Origin: a virus
DNA length: 37,983 bases
IMG/VR virus record: IMGVR_UViG_3300027365_000460
Location: 1 to 37,983 of that record
Direction: 5' to 3' (one strand)
The notes beneath the pieces are model-generated. The model was not told the DNA's origin. It searched no databases and saw only the letters and a list, made by a program, of their open reading frames with translations. A program made the position numbers and the translations under genes. Positions 22,251-29,954 of this stretch are shown here, piece by piece. Within the stretch, counting starts at the first letter, position 1; every line of letters begins with the position of its first letter.

Positions 22251-23827
22251 TACTCACCGTCCTCCACATCCGAGCGACCGGCCAGCTCAGCGGCCAGCAT
22301 CGATTGCGCTATCAGGTTGCCCATTTGCTCGCTGTCAATATCCAGCTCGGCCAGTGCGTCCTGAAGCTCTTCCAGGGACTCGGCCTGCTCAACGAGCTGA
22401 CGCACTTCGTCGGTCATATTCTCCAGCATGGGAGCCATGCGCTGTTGCAGCTGGCTGATAAAATCATCGGTCGCGTCATCGTCAATATCGCTCTCACGAC
22501 GCAATGACACAATGCGCCGATTCGCGGCTTTTGGCTCGGGCTCTGCCGGTGGTACCAATGATTTGCTATTGGAGACAACCAGCAAGTCGTCATCGTCTTT
22601 GGCTTCGGGAATGTTGGTTTTCTCATGCGCCCACTGCTTAGAAATACGCATCCCCATGCCCACCAGTTTCGGTACCGACTCGCTGAAGCTTTTTAAATCC
22701 TCGGCGTCTTTGGTGTCGAACTTAAAGCGCAGGCGGCGATGCTCACTGGTAAAGCTGGTGCCGTTCAGCATATAAAACGGCATGATGAGCTGTGAGGTCA
22801 GTGTGCGGCCAATTTGCTTAACATCCGAGTCACGCAGCTCCTGGCGCACTTCGTTGTGCACGTTGCCGAGCGCATTGGTCGAGGTCTTGCCGTCGGCCTG
22901 CGAGGTCAGTGTACCACCAAGGATTGCTTTGGACTGCGATTGCTCCGCCCAGGTGATCATGGTTTTGTATGGATCGGATGAGCCTTTGGCCGCGTCTTTA
23001 AATTCGATTTCCATGCCTTTGGGAATGATGCCGCCGGCATTATGGCCAATCGACATCACCGCCCGCAGCAGGGTGCTTTTTTCATCGCGGGTGGCTCCGG
23101 TCGGGTATTTGCCCAGGCGCAGCGGCAGACCGTAAATCTCAAGAAACTCGGCCAAGTCACGCACGGAGTAGTTCTTAAACAGGAACGGCCAGGCCAGTAC
23201 ACGCACCAGACCGGTACGGGCAACGTAACCGCTTTTAGCCTGGTGGCGGTGCACTATCCAGTTGAGCGGTTCGAGTGCCGCACCTTCCGGCGTGTGATCA
23301 CGCAGTCGCAGCTCATTACGATAAAGCGTATGGGTTTTAAACCACGCCGGGTCGCGCCACTCAAGCTCGGGCGTCCACAGCTTCTGCTCGTATTGCCACT
23401 TCATTTCAGTGGCGCTGAAGCCTTTGGTGATAGCATCACCCATATTCAGGATCAGGTCATCGAGGAAGTCGCCGTCTTCAAGCCATTCGGTGATCATCTC
23501 GGCGTCACGTTTTTCGGCTTTGCTGGCGTCCTTGGGTGGTTCAATGGTCCAGTCTACGCCCAGCATGGCGCGCTTACGTTTTTGCAGCTCACTGAAGATG
23601 TGGGCGTCTTTTTCTTCCATGTCTTCAGCCAATTCGCACTGGGCCACGATATTACCCAGCTCGGCGTCATTTAGTATGGCGGCCAGCTTGGTCGGGGTCA
23701 GTCCACGTGATGGGTGGTTGCTAAAGTGCTGCAATAAGTGCGCAACTTCAGAGCGCTCTGTTTGCGCCTCTTGAAGAGCGGTTAAATCAATCTTATCGCC
23801 GTTATAAACTTTTACTCTTGGTTTCAT
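22250..23827 (-). CDS. Portal protein, Mu gp29-like (DUF935)
   Basis: A 525-residue DUF935 portal that forms the dodecameric DNA entry ring. Family signs: FSELQKRKRAMLGVDWTIEPP near 78-98, the DAITKGFSATEMKW segment near 132-145, LVRVLAWPFLFKNYSVRDLAEFLEIYGLPLR near 205-235, and a C-terminal acidic coiled region (about 450-515). It lies between terminase and F as in Mu. The C-terminal 80 residues are very acidic, as common in portals. Confidence 0.94.
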   Translation of the reverse strand: MKPRVKVYNGDKIDLTALQEAQTERSEVAHLLQHFSNHPSRGLTPTKLAAILNDAELGNIVAQCELAEDMEEKDAHIFSELQKRKRAMLGVDWTIEPPKDASKAEKRDAEMITEWLEDGDFLDDLILNMGDAITKGFSATEMKWQYEQKLWTPELEWRDPAWFKTHTLYRNELRLRDHTPEGAALEPLNWIVHRHQAKSGYVARTGLVRVLAWPFLFKNYSVRDLAEFLEIYGLPLRLGKYPTGATRDEKSTLLRAVMSIGHNAGGIIPKGMEIEFKDAAKGSSDPYKTMITWAEQSQSKAILGGTLTSQADGKTSTNALGNVHNEVRQELRDSDVKQIGRTLTSQLIMPFYMLNGTSFTSEHRRLRFKFDTKDAEDLKSFSESVPKLVGMGMRISKQWAHEKTNIPEAKDDDDLLVVSNSKSLVPPAEPEPKAANRRIVSLRRESDIDDDATDDFISQLQQRMAPMLENMTDEVRQLVEQAESLEELQDALAELDIDSEQMGNLIAQSMLAAELAGRSDVEDGE

Positions 23828-23836
23828 AAGGCTCTC

Positions 23837-25468
23837 CTACCATGCACCGTCGAACGGCTCGTAAACATCGACATCATCGTCATCATCCCACTCACTGCGT
23901 TTCGCCGGCAGCGCCTCGAACTCAATCGGCGAGCCGTCCATCCAACTGGCGCGCTCGGCCATCGCCAAGGCAACCGCAAAGTCACCGTGGCGCTGAGTGC
24001 CGTCAGACTGTTTGTCGCTGCCTTTATCAATTTTGGGAACGCCGTTTTTAACCTGAACCTTGGCAAAGTCATCCAGGACGTTCTGATGACGCGGCAACTC
24101 ATACATGCCGTCTTCAAATGAGGCTTTTAGCTTCGGCATCCATTCGCGGTACCAGTTGTCGTTTAACATGACCTGGTCCACCATTTCGACGCCGTACTTA
24201 AGTGCAGCGGCCTCAGCTAAGTACCCGCCGTTACCGGTGGCATCAAACGCCATGGCGCGCAAACGGGGTAGACGCTCCAGAATATAAAACATGATCTGGC
24301 GCTGGCCGTCGTAAGTCAGCTTGGACAGCTCCACCACAAACGGGGTGCGCTTGGATAAGTCCGGCTTAATTTCCAGTGGCAAAAATACGGACATATCGCC
24401 ACGGCGGGCAAAGTCCTCACCAAACACATGCTGGTTTAGCGGGTTCAATTGCTCCAGTAGCGGCAGCAGGTGCGTTTCGCACCACATATCAATAAAGAGG
24501 TTGCGGGCTTCTTCAGTGCGCAGCTCAAAGTCTTTCGGGGCTTGTAACGTCACAATCGGGATAGAGCGGTCGCGCACCATGGCGTTTTCTATGAGCACGC
24601 GTTTAATGTAGTGACCACCGGATTGCTTCGGTACACAGCCATACTCTTCATTGGCCGAGGCTTCGTCCGGGGCGTTCTTATAGAGGTCATCACGCCACTT
24701 TTGCTGCTTCTCTAACGACCATTCCTGCCCTGTCACAAAGCAGATGCGTTTATACAGCCCTTCCTTGATGGCATCATCCAGGGTAATGGTGTGCACCGAG
24801 TAGTCTTTTTTGCCCGCCCGGGCGTCATTGATGTACTGGTTAAACAGGTTATCAACGCCGTTATGCGTCGATATGATGCGGATGCGGTTGCCCCACATGG
24901 TTAATGCCATGGCGGCTTTTAACAGCTCGTCCAGGGACTCATGGAAGGCGGCTTCATCGATGATCACATCACCCTGCAAACCCCGAAGGTTCGAGGGACG
25001 CGAGCTGAGTGCCTGAATTTTAAATCCGCTGTTAGGGAAGCGGATCATATAACTGAGGATTTCTTCCTGTTTTCCTTCGTCCCAAAAGGGCTGCTCATAC
25101 ACATCGGCCTGAGCCAGTTGGTTGTAGGCTTTGGCAAACAACGAGCAGGCGGCAATGTACTCTAGCGCCATTTCTTTTTTAGAGCCGACATAAAAGGCGT
25201 TACCGCCACCGCGTTGCTTAGGTTTGGATGCTGTTAAAACATTATCGCTGGCTTCTGCCCAGGTGATACCCGTACGGCGCGACTTTTCGGCAATCTTAAT
25301 GTTGGCGTCATCTTCCATCCAGCGCGCCTGATAAGGCAATAACACCGGCTGTTTGGCCGGTGAAAGTCGCAAGTCGCTGTCATGGGCATCCACCCCGGCC
25401 AGTTGGCACTCTTCGCGTAAATCTATCTTGCGCGGTGGTGCCGTTGGCCGCACCCTCATTTTAGCCAT
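23837..25468 (-). CDS. terL: Terminase large subunit, Mu gp28-like
   Basis: A 543-residue packaging motor with ATPase and nuclease parts. A Walker A-like EKSRRTGIT lies at 61-69, Walker B GDVIIDEA at 166-173 with catalytic Glu172. The C-terminal nuclease half shows three acidic motifs: FGEDFARRGD near 347, AFDATGNGGY near 412 and RHGDFAVALAMA near 500. Packaging in Mu-type phages starts at one phage end and runs into host DNA by headful. The gene follows the DUF3486 gene by 18 bases. Confidence 0.95.
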   Translation of the reverse strand: MAKMRVRPTAPPRKIDLREECQLAGVDAHDSDLRLSPAKQPVLLPYQARWMEDDANIKIAEKSRRTGITWAEASDNVLTASKPKQRGGGNAFYVGSKKEMALEYIAACSLFAKAYNQLAQADVYEQPFWDEGKQEEILSYMIRFPNSGFKIQALSSRPSNLRGLQGDVIIDEAAFHESLDELLKAAMALTMWGNRIRIISTHNGVDNLFNQYINDARAGKKDYSVHTITLDDAIKEGLYKRICFVTGQEWSLEKQQKWRDDLYKNAPDEASANEEYGCVPKQSGGHYIKRVLIENAMVRDRSIPIVTLQAPKDFELRTEEARNLFIDMWCETHLLPLLEQLNPLNQHVFGEDFARRGDMSVFLPLEIKPDLSKRTPFVVELSKLTYDGQRQIMFYILERLPRLRAMAFDATGNGGYLAEAAALKYGVEMVDQVMLNDNWYREWMPKLKASFEDGMYELPRHQNVLDDFAKVQVKNGVPKIDKGSDKQSDGTQRHGDFAVALAMAERASWMDGSPIEFEALPAKRSEWDDDDDVDVYEPFDGAW

Positions 25469-25486
25469 CGCTATATCCTGTCATGG

Positions 25487-26047
25487 TTATTCCCGGCCCA
25501 GTAGAATGCCGCGAATTCGGTCTTCCAGCTCTTCCGACATGCCATCAACACCGCGCAGGTCATTTTCAACGTCTTCGGCCATGCGTTTGCGCAATTCAAG
25601 CTCGCGCTTGGTCGATTCAACCGCCGCTTTTTCCAGCCGTTCAATGGCGTGTGAAAGGTCTTTTAACATCTTCGGTTCAACGGCTTCACCGCTGTCGCTC
25701 ATCTTCAACACCTGGTCAAACGCAAGCGTTCGCACCATCTCAATCAGCAGTTGTGAGACTTCGCCGGAGGGCTCGGTACCGAGCTTGGCTATCCACTGGT
25801 CAGAAACGGCGCGCGCTTCTCGAATGCGTTGACCCACGGTCTCCATCGAGGTGGCGTAGCGGTTTAAGCCCGAGCGTGACAGCTTCAGCTCATCCGGCAG
25901 ACCTGACGCATCAATGGCCTGATTGACCTGCTCAAGAATATCCGCCTGAGTCAGCCGGCCATCGCGCAACAGCTTGTCCAGGCGCTCTTTAATTTGCCCC
26001 GGTAACTGATCCACTTTGCTGGGTTTGCCGCGTGTTTTTTTAGTCAT
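25487..26047 (-). CDS. Terminase small subunit-like, DUF3486 (Mu gp27-like)
   Basis: A 186-residue helical protein with a basic N-terminus (TKKTRGKPSKVDQLP) and a DNA-binding-like start, ERLDKLLRDGRLTQADILEQVN and LSRSGLNRYATSM, which reads as a helix-turn-helix. The rest is coiled coil rich in Glu/Arg. DUF3486 proteins precede the Mu gp28 type terminase and are thought to act as the small subunit that selects phage DNA. Confidence 0.88.
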   Translation of the reverse strand: MTKKTRGKPSKVDQLPGQIKERLDKLLRDGRLTQADILEQVNQAIDASGLPDELKLSRSGLNRYATSMETVGQRIREARAVSDQWIAKLGTEPSGEVSQLLIEMVRTLAFDQVLKMSDSGEAVEPKMLKDLSHAIERLEKAAVESTKRELELRKRMAEDVENDLRGVDGMSEELEDRIRGILLGRE

Positions 26048-26048
26048 G

Positions 26049-26339
26049 TCAGGCTCTCCGGCGTTTTACGCCCGGCCATGTAATGATGCCCTCGGCCACG
26101 TCCTGCCCCTGGGTTGTCAACTTGGCAATGGTGTAGCCGGTATGAGAGTCCAACGTGACCAGCCCCTGAGTCTCCAGCCAGTGCAGGTTGCCCCGACATT
26201 CGTCGCTACTCATTGAGTTACCAAAGTGCGCACACACCGTGCGAATTTCGCTATCATTCATGCGATAACTGGGCTCATTGACCAACGCAATTAAGATCGA
26301 TAGGCGGAAGCTCTCCGCCCGAATTTGGCGCAAACTCAT
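26049..26339 (-). CDS. Mu gp26-like winged-helix protein
   Basis: A 96-residue protein with a winged-helix layout: RLSILIALVNEPSYRMND (helix 1), SEIRTVCAHFGNSMSSDECRGNLHWLETQGLV (helices 2-3) and a wing LDSHTGYTIAKLTTQG. It lies between DUF2730 and DUF3486 genes, the position of Mu gp26. A role with the terminase or in regulation is inferred. Its ATG overlaps the DUF2730 stop by four bases. Confidence 0.78.
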   Translation of the reverse strand: MSLRQIRAESFRLSILIALVNEPSYRMNDSEIRTVCAHFGNSMSSDECRGNLHWLETQGLVTLDSHTGYTIAKLTTQGQDVAEGIITWPGVKRRRA

Positions 26340-26653
26340 TTCTTGTTTAGCTCCTTTTCGAACAGCATATCGACGTGGTTGCTAAGCTGTTTTATGGATG
26401 GCTCCAACCGCTTAATATCAGAGCTGACTTGCCCGAGCTGTCGCTCAAGCTGCCTGATTTCGTTGTGACTGGGCGCGTTATCAACGGCATCCTCAACACG
26501 ACTTAACCGCACATGGACCTTTTGCAGCTCCTTCTCATTTTTCTCCTGGGCCGTTCGCGAGGCAAAGTGCTTGGACAGCACCAAGAACCCCAAAAACGCC
26601 AATATCTGAAGCGCCGCGATAATGTAAGGCGCGAAGTCCACTAGCCACTGCAT
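26336..26653 (-). CDS. DUF2730 membrane-anchored coiled coil (Mu gp25-like)
   Basis: 105 residues: one N-terminal membrane segment (about 4-28, FAPYIIAALQILAFLGFLVL) followed by a coiled coil to the end. This is the DUF2730 layout in the Mu lysis region, where it may act in lysis, for example as a spanin-like partner. ATG 26653 was chosen because GGAGGAAGGG lies upstream and the start shares a base with the previous stop; an in-frame start at 26689 would overlap that gene. Confidence 0.82.
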   Translation of the reverse strand: MQWLVDFAPYIIAALQILAFLGFLVLSKHFASRTAQEKNEKELQKVHVRLSRVEDAVDNAPSHNEIRQLERQLGQVSSDIKRLEPSIKQLSNHVDMLFEKELNKK

Positions 26654-26874
26654 CACAATCCCTTCCTCCGTTCGTAATCCTGCTGGCAACTTATACAGCG
26701 CACCGCATCGGGAATATGCTTAAGGCGCACTGGGTCAATGTCGTCAAGGCAATCAATGCAGACCTGAATACCCTCAATAAACATCGGCTGTTCGGACGGT
26801 CGTCTTTTCGCGGCATTGATAGCGCGGTCTCGGTGCATCTGCTCCAACTTTTGGGCGCGGTCAAACTGATCCAT
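26653..26874 (-). CDS. DksA/TraR-type C4 zinc-finger protein
   Basis: 73 residues from ATG 26874, with a helical N-terminus (DQFDRAQKLEQMHRDRAINA) and a four-Cys finger CIDC...CISC near the C-terminus, as in short TraR/DksA-like proteins of Mu-like phages. TraR-type proteins enter the RNA polymerase secondary channel and mimic ppGpp/DksA effects; here the N-terminal Asp-containing helix fits. A longer version from 26907 is possible but overlaps the holin-like gene more. Confidence 0.85.
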   Translation of the reverse strand: MDQFDRAQKLEQMHRDRAINAAKRRPSEQPMFIEGIQVCIDCLDDIDPVRLKHIPDAVRCISCQQDYERRKGL

Positions 26875-27400
26875 TCTTTTTACCCAAAAACTTGAATTTA
26901 TTGCCAAAGCCGTCGAGTGTGCGGAAGCCCATGTAAGCCAGTGTGGGCGCTAAAAACATGCCGGCGATTTCCCAGCTGGCCCCGTCGCCTTTATCGAACA
27001 CAGCCAGCAGTTCAAACAGCGCGATATAAGCAAAGCCGAAGTAGAACGCCCGACGGGCAATCTTAGGCCGAGTGCGGCGCACGTATTCATCTTCTGCGTT
27101 GTCACCGCTTCGAATGGTTTCCTGTTGCTGCTCGTGTTGGTGCTGCCGGTCTTTCAACTTGGCCAAAGCCGCCTGGTGCTCAAGCTCACGCAATTGCTTG
27201 CGCTCTTCGCTTTCCATTCGCTTCAGCTCAACCATGGCTTTCGGGTCGGTCTGTAGCTTCTCTAAGACCTTTTCCGGGCTGTCTTCAACACCCAGCCAAC
27301 TGGCGATTAATGATCCGGTCGCACCGCCCGCCGGTCCTCCTAACAGTGAGCCAACGACCGGAGCCGCACCACCGATAAACTCTTTTACTTTATCCCACAT
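26861..27400 (-). CDS. Holin-like protein (3-TM GTA-type holin family)
   Basis: A 179-residue protein. The N-terminus has a glycine-rich hydrophobic segment (APVVGSLLGGPAGGATGSLIASWLG), the middle is a long Gln/Glu/Lys coiled coil, and the C-terminus has two hydrophobic segments (FYFGFAYIALFELLAVF and IAGMFLAPTLAYMGF). This matches the family of three-segment holins seen in gene-transfer agents and Mu-like phages. It follows the endolysin gene by one gene. ATG 27400 was chosen for GGAG six bases upstream; 27412 and longer starts are in frame. Confidence 0.82.
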   Translation of the reverse strand: MWDKVKEFIGGAAPVVGSLLGGPAGGATGSLIASWLGVEDSPEKVLEKLQTDPKAMVELKRMESEERKQLRELEHQAALAKLKDRQHQHEQQQETIRSGDNAEDEYVRRTRPKIARRAFYFGFAYIALFELLAVFDKGDGASWEIAGMFLAPTLAYMGFRTLDGFGNKFKFLGKKNGSV

Positions 27401-27728
27401 CAGATGCTCCATAGCGTTTGCCAAACAGACGTTGGCGGGTTTGGTTAAACAGGCGACGGCCAGCATCGTCATTACTTTCCGTTCGCTCATTCATTACCAT
27501 CATCTGGTCAATATCGATATCGCTCACAGCGAACCATCCAGCTTTGTAACTCTCAGCTAAGTGGACCGGACCAAACGGGTTTTTAAAGGTGATTTCAGTG
27601 CCGTTTAAACGGTGGTTAAACTCAGCAATAAGGCGCTCGTTCCAGCCCTCCACAAAGCGTTTCTTAAAACCATGAAAGCCTATCTTAGGAATGTTTGCTG
27701 AAGGTATTTGAATTGGCGGCTTAGTCAT
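27390..27728 (-). CDS. Hypothetical protein of the lysis cluster
   Basis: A 112-residue basic soluble protein between endolysin and holin-like genes. Visible features are a Lys/Arg-rich start (GFHGFKKRFVEGWNERLI), a beta-looking centre (TEITFKNPFGPVHLAES) and a basic C-terminus (RRLFNQTRQRLFGKRYG). Its start shares a base with the endolysin stop. No family is recognised. Conserved overlap suggests a lysis accessory role. Confidence 0.7.
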   Translation of the reverse strand: MTKPPIQIPSANIPKIGFHGFKKRFVEGWNERLIAEFNHRLNGTEITFKNPFGPVHLAESYKAGWFAVSDIDIDQMMVMNERTESNDDAGRRLFNQTRQRLFGKRYGASDVG

Positions 27729-28147
27729 TACACACCAACCAATTCGAAGTGAGGGCCATCGATAAAATCATGGTCACTGGAGTCGCCATCGCGATCCCAG
27801 TCACCACCCCAGAGTAGATTTACATCAAGCTCGCTCGCCGCCTGAAGCATGGCCTCAGCAACGCGGCGAAAAGCACTAAATTCATTCCAGGGGATTTCCC
27901 CATTTACCCAAGGCCAGAGGTCGACGGCGTGGCTCATACCATCAGATTGTGCCAGGTGTTTACTTTCCATGGTCTTGGAAACACCTTTACGCACATTTTC
28001 TCGCTGCTCCTCGATGCTTCGAATACCGGCGCCAACGATAAAATCTACTTGGCTAATCTGAATAGCGCGGGCTACAACGACGCAAAGTTGTGGGTGGCAT
28101 TGTTTAAGTCGCAGTAAACTGGCGTTGCTCAGTCGAAAGTTACTCAT
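27728..28147 (-). CDS. Endolysin, M15-type peptidase
   Basis: A 139-residue enzyme of the M15 (VanY/CwlK-like) family that cuts cross-linking peptides of peptidoglycan at lysis. The zinc site is visible as SKHL at 62-65 (His64), SHAVDLWP at 72-79 (His73, Asp76) and DGPHFEL near 130 (His133). No signal peptide is present, so it needs the downstream holin. ATG 28147 was chosen because GGAGG lies five bases upstream; the GTG at 28159 would include the ribosome site. It is the first gene of the late operon. Confidence 0.92.
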   Translation of the reverse strand: MSNFRLSNASLLRLKQCHPQLCVVVARAIQISQVDFIVGAGIRSIEEQRENVRKGVSKTMESKHLAQSDGMSHAVDLWPWVNGEIPWNEFSAFRRVAEAMLQAASELDVNLLWGGDWDRDGDSSDHDFIDGPHFELVGV

Positions 28148-28275
28148 CGCAACCTCCACGCAAGCTATCTACCGTCAGGCAGTGAAGCGAGACGAGCCGT
28201 TGGTATGGTTTAAATATTTCGGAATTTAAAATGTTCATAGCCGCCATGGTGGCGGCTATTGGTCAAACGTGGGGA
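28148..28275 (-). promoter_or_regulatory. Late leader: 128-bp untranslated region before the endolysin
   Basis: The region between the activator gene and the endolysin holds a 10-bp perfect hairpin (28237-28259) close to the proposed late transcription start, then AT-rich palindromic sequence (AAATATTT, ATTTTAAAT near 28213-28231), then a ribosome site GGAGG. No gene is seen. It probably forms the 5' leader of the late transcript. Confidence 0.55.
28237..28259 (-). terminator. Strong hairpin at the middle/late boundary
   Basis: ATAGCCGCCA (28237-28246) pairs perfectly with TGGCGGCTAT (28250-28259) around a 3-base loop. It lies after the activator gene. On the minus strand it is followed by GAACATTTTAAATT, a poor U-tract, so it may weakly end the early/middle message or, since it lies just inside the proposed late transcript, protect the 5' end of late RNA. 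Confidence 0.5.
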
Positions 28276-28303
28276 TTAAAGCGTTTTGCTACTTTTTGAA
28301 AGG
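28272..28303 (-). promoter_or_regulatory. Candidate late promoter Plys (copy A of 32-bp repeat)
   Basis: Same 32-bp element as 19725-19756 (30 of 32 identical), with TTTAAT at 28280-28275. It overlaps the last seven codons of the activator gene, so the promoter for the lysis and late operon would be embedded in the end of the gene for its own activator. This mirrors Mu, where Plys follows gene C. It lacks a -35 hexamer. Confidence 0.6.
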
Positions 28304-28713
28304 TCAGGGAAAAGGTTGTGTTGACGGCGTTCGCGCTCTAACTGCCGTTGCTCACGCAAAATGGCGTATATCTGCTGGCTGGTTAAGCTGTACTCGCGTT
28401 GAAGTACATCGATGTTACGGCCATTGTAACGCTGCCAAATATCGACATCGCGCAGGGCTTTTTTCAGTCGCTCATCACGGGGCAAGTAGTACTGACGACC
28501 GCCCATGTGGTGCGCCTGACGTGCGACCAAACGCTTTGCCAGCTTCAGTGCCTTGCTTTCATCCAGCTTAGCAGAGCTTGTCATTTCGTCTTTAAAAATA
28601 CTGACCAGCTCGGCCAATGCGTGCGGCCATGCTGTTGAATCAAGCTCTATATCTTCCGCTTTGCTCAACAATTCATCAAGGTTTTTATCGTCTTCGAACA
28701 TTTCATTCTGCAT
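28276..28713 (-). CDS. mor: Mor/C-family transcription activator
   Basis: A 145-residue activator of middle/late genes. The C-terminal half is the Mor family signature: VARQAHHMGGRQYYLPRDERLKK cut across residues 75-95, then RDVDIWQRYNGRNIDVLQ and helix-turn-helix REYSLTSQQIYAILREQR. The N-terminal half is the acidic dimerisation region. Mor/C dimers bind a dyad upstream of a -10-only promoter and recruit sigma70 polymerase. Only one such gene is present, while Mu has Mor and C. ATG 28713 was chosen for AAGGAG seven bases upstream; it overlaps the GemA end by 11 bases. Confidence 0.93.
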   Translation of the reverse strand: MQNEMFEDDKNLDELLSKAEDIELDSTAWPHALAELVSIFKDEMTSSAKLDESKALKLAKRLVARQAHHMGGRQYYLPRDERLKKALRDVDIWQRYNGRNIDVLQREYSLTSQQIYAILREQRQLERERRQHNLFPDLSKSSKTL

Positions 28714-29263
28714 TTTTACGCTCCTTGTGAGCCTTACGACACGCCTCAAAGACCTCGGTCACCTGTGAGTACGGCAATGGCTCGTCCTTGTCCAAGAGCG
28801 CATAACTATACCCGAATTCGGTGTCTAACCAATTGATCATCAAACGCTTATGCCATTTTTTTAATGACTCAAGCACTTTAAAGGCGCGGTCGTAGCTCAG
28901 CCAGCCAACGTGACGAACCCCTGTCATCCGAAACACCCACTTATCGAGGGCTTCTTCCGAGCCGTCTTTTAACAAGTCATCTTTGGCCGCTTGTATCCAG
29001 ATAGCGCGAATGACCCTAATTTCAGGCCATTTAACCGGCTTTTTGGATGATGGCGACTGACGCTTTTTGCTTTTTTTAGCGCGCTTTTTAAACCCCTTGT
29101 CTTCAAAGTGATTGAGCACCTTTTGCAGCTCCACCACGGTCATGCCTTTGCACGATGTTTTTTGACAAACGCCCTGCAATGCAGCGCGATAGGTCTCGTC
29201 ATCGAGACGCAATTCACGCTTGGCTACGTGGATCAGCTGTATCAGTTTTGCCTTGCTATTCAT
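28703..29263 (-). CDS. gemA: GemA-like regulatory protein (Mu gp16, DUF1018)
   Basis: A 186-residue basic protein of the Mu GemA family, described in Mu as affecting host gene expression and DNA supercoiling. Family signs: LIQLIHVAKRELRLDDETYRAAL near 8-30, CKGMTVVELQKVLNHFEDKGF near 38-58, and a basic linker KKRAKKSKKRQ near 59-69; the C-terminal domain holds GVRHVGWLSYDRAFKVLESLKKWHK. ATG 29263 has GAGGTG upstream, and this ribosome site lies just after the hammerhead ribozyme HHR1. Confidence 0.9.
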   Translation of the reverse strand: MNSKAKLIQLIHVAKRELRLDDETYRAALQGVCQKTSCKGMTVVELQKVLNHFEDKGFKKRAKKSKKRQSPSSKKPVKWPEIRVIRAIWIQAAKDDLLKDGSEEALDKWVFRMTGVRHVGWLSYDRAFKVLESLKKWHKRLMINWLDTEFGYSYALLDKDEPLPYSQVTEVFEACRKAHKERKNAE

Positions 29264-29274
29264 TATTCACCTCG

Positions 29275-29333
29275 GCTGCTCATCAGTGACTGGCAACCAC
29301 GCCAGCCAGACGCCCCCCAGGGCGTTTCGCTTA
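29275..29333 (-). ncRNA. Hammerhead ribozyme HHR1 (type II), upstream of gemA
   Basis: On the minus strand the full hammerhead core is present: GC of stem II, GAA (29328-29326), stem III with the conserved A-U closing pair (ACGCCC 29315-29310 paired with GGGCGT 29325-29320, read on the plus strand), GUC with C17 at 29309, an 8-bp stem I (29308-29301 with 29294-29287, one G-U pair) and CUGAUGA (29286-29280). Stems I and III are closed by loops and stem II is open, so it is type II. Cleavage is predicted between 29309 and 29308. It starts one base after the stop of the 29335 gene and ends before the gemA ribosome site. Stem II is only two clear pairs. Confidence 0.85.
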
Positions 29334-29334
29334 G

Positions 29335-29862
29335 TTAGGTAAGGAATTGAATGTTATTACGAATGAAAACATAGAGCTTTTCGGCTGGTATTTTGGGTAA
29401 GTGCTCGGGTCTTAACTTAAGCATTTGCTCTATGCTACCGGCCACTTCAAAGGCTACTTCCAACTCTGCAACTATCGAAAACAAAGACTCTGCAATAGGT
29501 TGGGGAAGCGTTTCGCCGTCGCAAAACTTCTCTAAATGATAAGCAACATACGAGGCTTTATCTTTTTCCAATTTTCTTCTGAATGCTAAATATCCAGCGT
29601 CTTCGAGAGTATGCTCTTCTTCGCCATAAAGAATGAATACCTCCGAAACGCCGAGCAATGTTATCTCATCCAATACATTGGATACCTCAAATGGAATTTT
29701 TTCCGTGCCTATATCAAAAAATGCTTCCAAAAGAATGCCTTGGTAAAGCATTTCACAAAAATTCTCGTAGTATTCAGGTTTGCCCTTCAAGCCTATTGCT
29801 TCAGCGGTTTGAGCAATTCGACGATCCAAACCATTCCATACGATTCCTTCAGCGCTAATCAT
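29335..29862 (-). CDS. Unrecognised early-region gene flanked by two hammerhead ribozymes
   Basis: A 175-residue acidic soluble protein with no recognised domain: MISAEGIVWNGLDRRIAQ at the start, then helical segments (CEMLYQGILLEAFF, LEVAFEVAGSIEQML) and a hydrophobic beta segment (ITLLGVSEVFILYG). ATG 29862 follows GGAGA at good spacing. The frame runs upstream to 29988 but that part lies in the ribozyme. Its sequence is visibly richer in A+T than neighbours, and hammerhead copies lie on both sides (HHR2 upstream, HHR1 downstream), so it looks like an inserted accessory (moron-like) gene. Host-takeover or defence-related roles are possible but unsupported. Confidence 0.78.
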   Translation of the reverse strand: MISAEGIVWNGLDRRIAQTAEAIGLKGKPEYYENFCEMLYQGILLEAFFDIGTEKIPFEVSNVLDEITLLGVSEVFILYGEEEHTLEDAGYLAFRRKLEKDKASYVAYHLEKFCDGETLPQPIAESLFSIVAELEVAFEVAGSIEQMLKLRPEHLPKIPAEKLYVFIRNNIQFLT

Positions 29863-29894
29863 GTCTGTTCTCCAATTAAAAAAGTAAAGCTTTT

Positions 29895-29954
29895 GGCTGC
29901 TCATCAGTGGCTGGCAACCACGCCAGCCAGACGCCCCGAAGGGCGTTTCGCTTA
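29895..29954 (-). ncRNA. Hammerhead ribozyme HHR2 (type II), between XRE gene and 29335 gene
   Basis: This copy has a perfect core. Minus strand: TAAGC, GAA (29949-29947), stem III ACGCCC-UUCG-GGGCGU, C17 at 29930, perfect 8-bp stem I (29929-29922 with 29915-29908, loop GUGGUU) and CUGAUGA (29907-29901). The TAA of the XRE gene (29954-29952) is the first part of the element. Cleavage is predicted between 29930 and 29929, which would separate the XRE message from the downstream gene. Stem II shows two pairs next to the core plus a possible outer GUAAA/UUUAC helix. Confidence 0.88.

Noticed and set aside
23042-23674. A 210-codon plus-strand frame inside the portal gene
   Set aside because: Antisense shadow of a clear DUF935 gene, no ribosome site, no recognisable protein pattern. 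The same holds for the other long plus-strand frames opposite head and tail genes.
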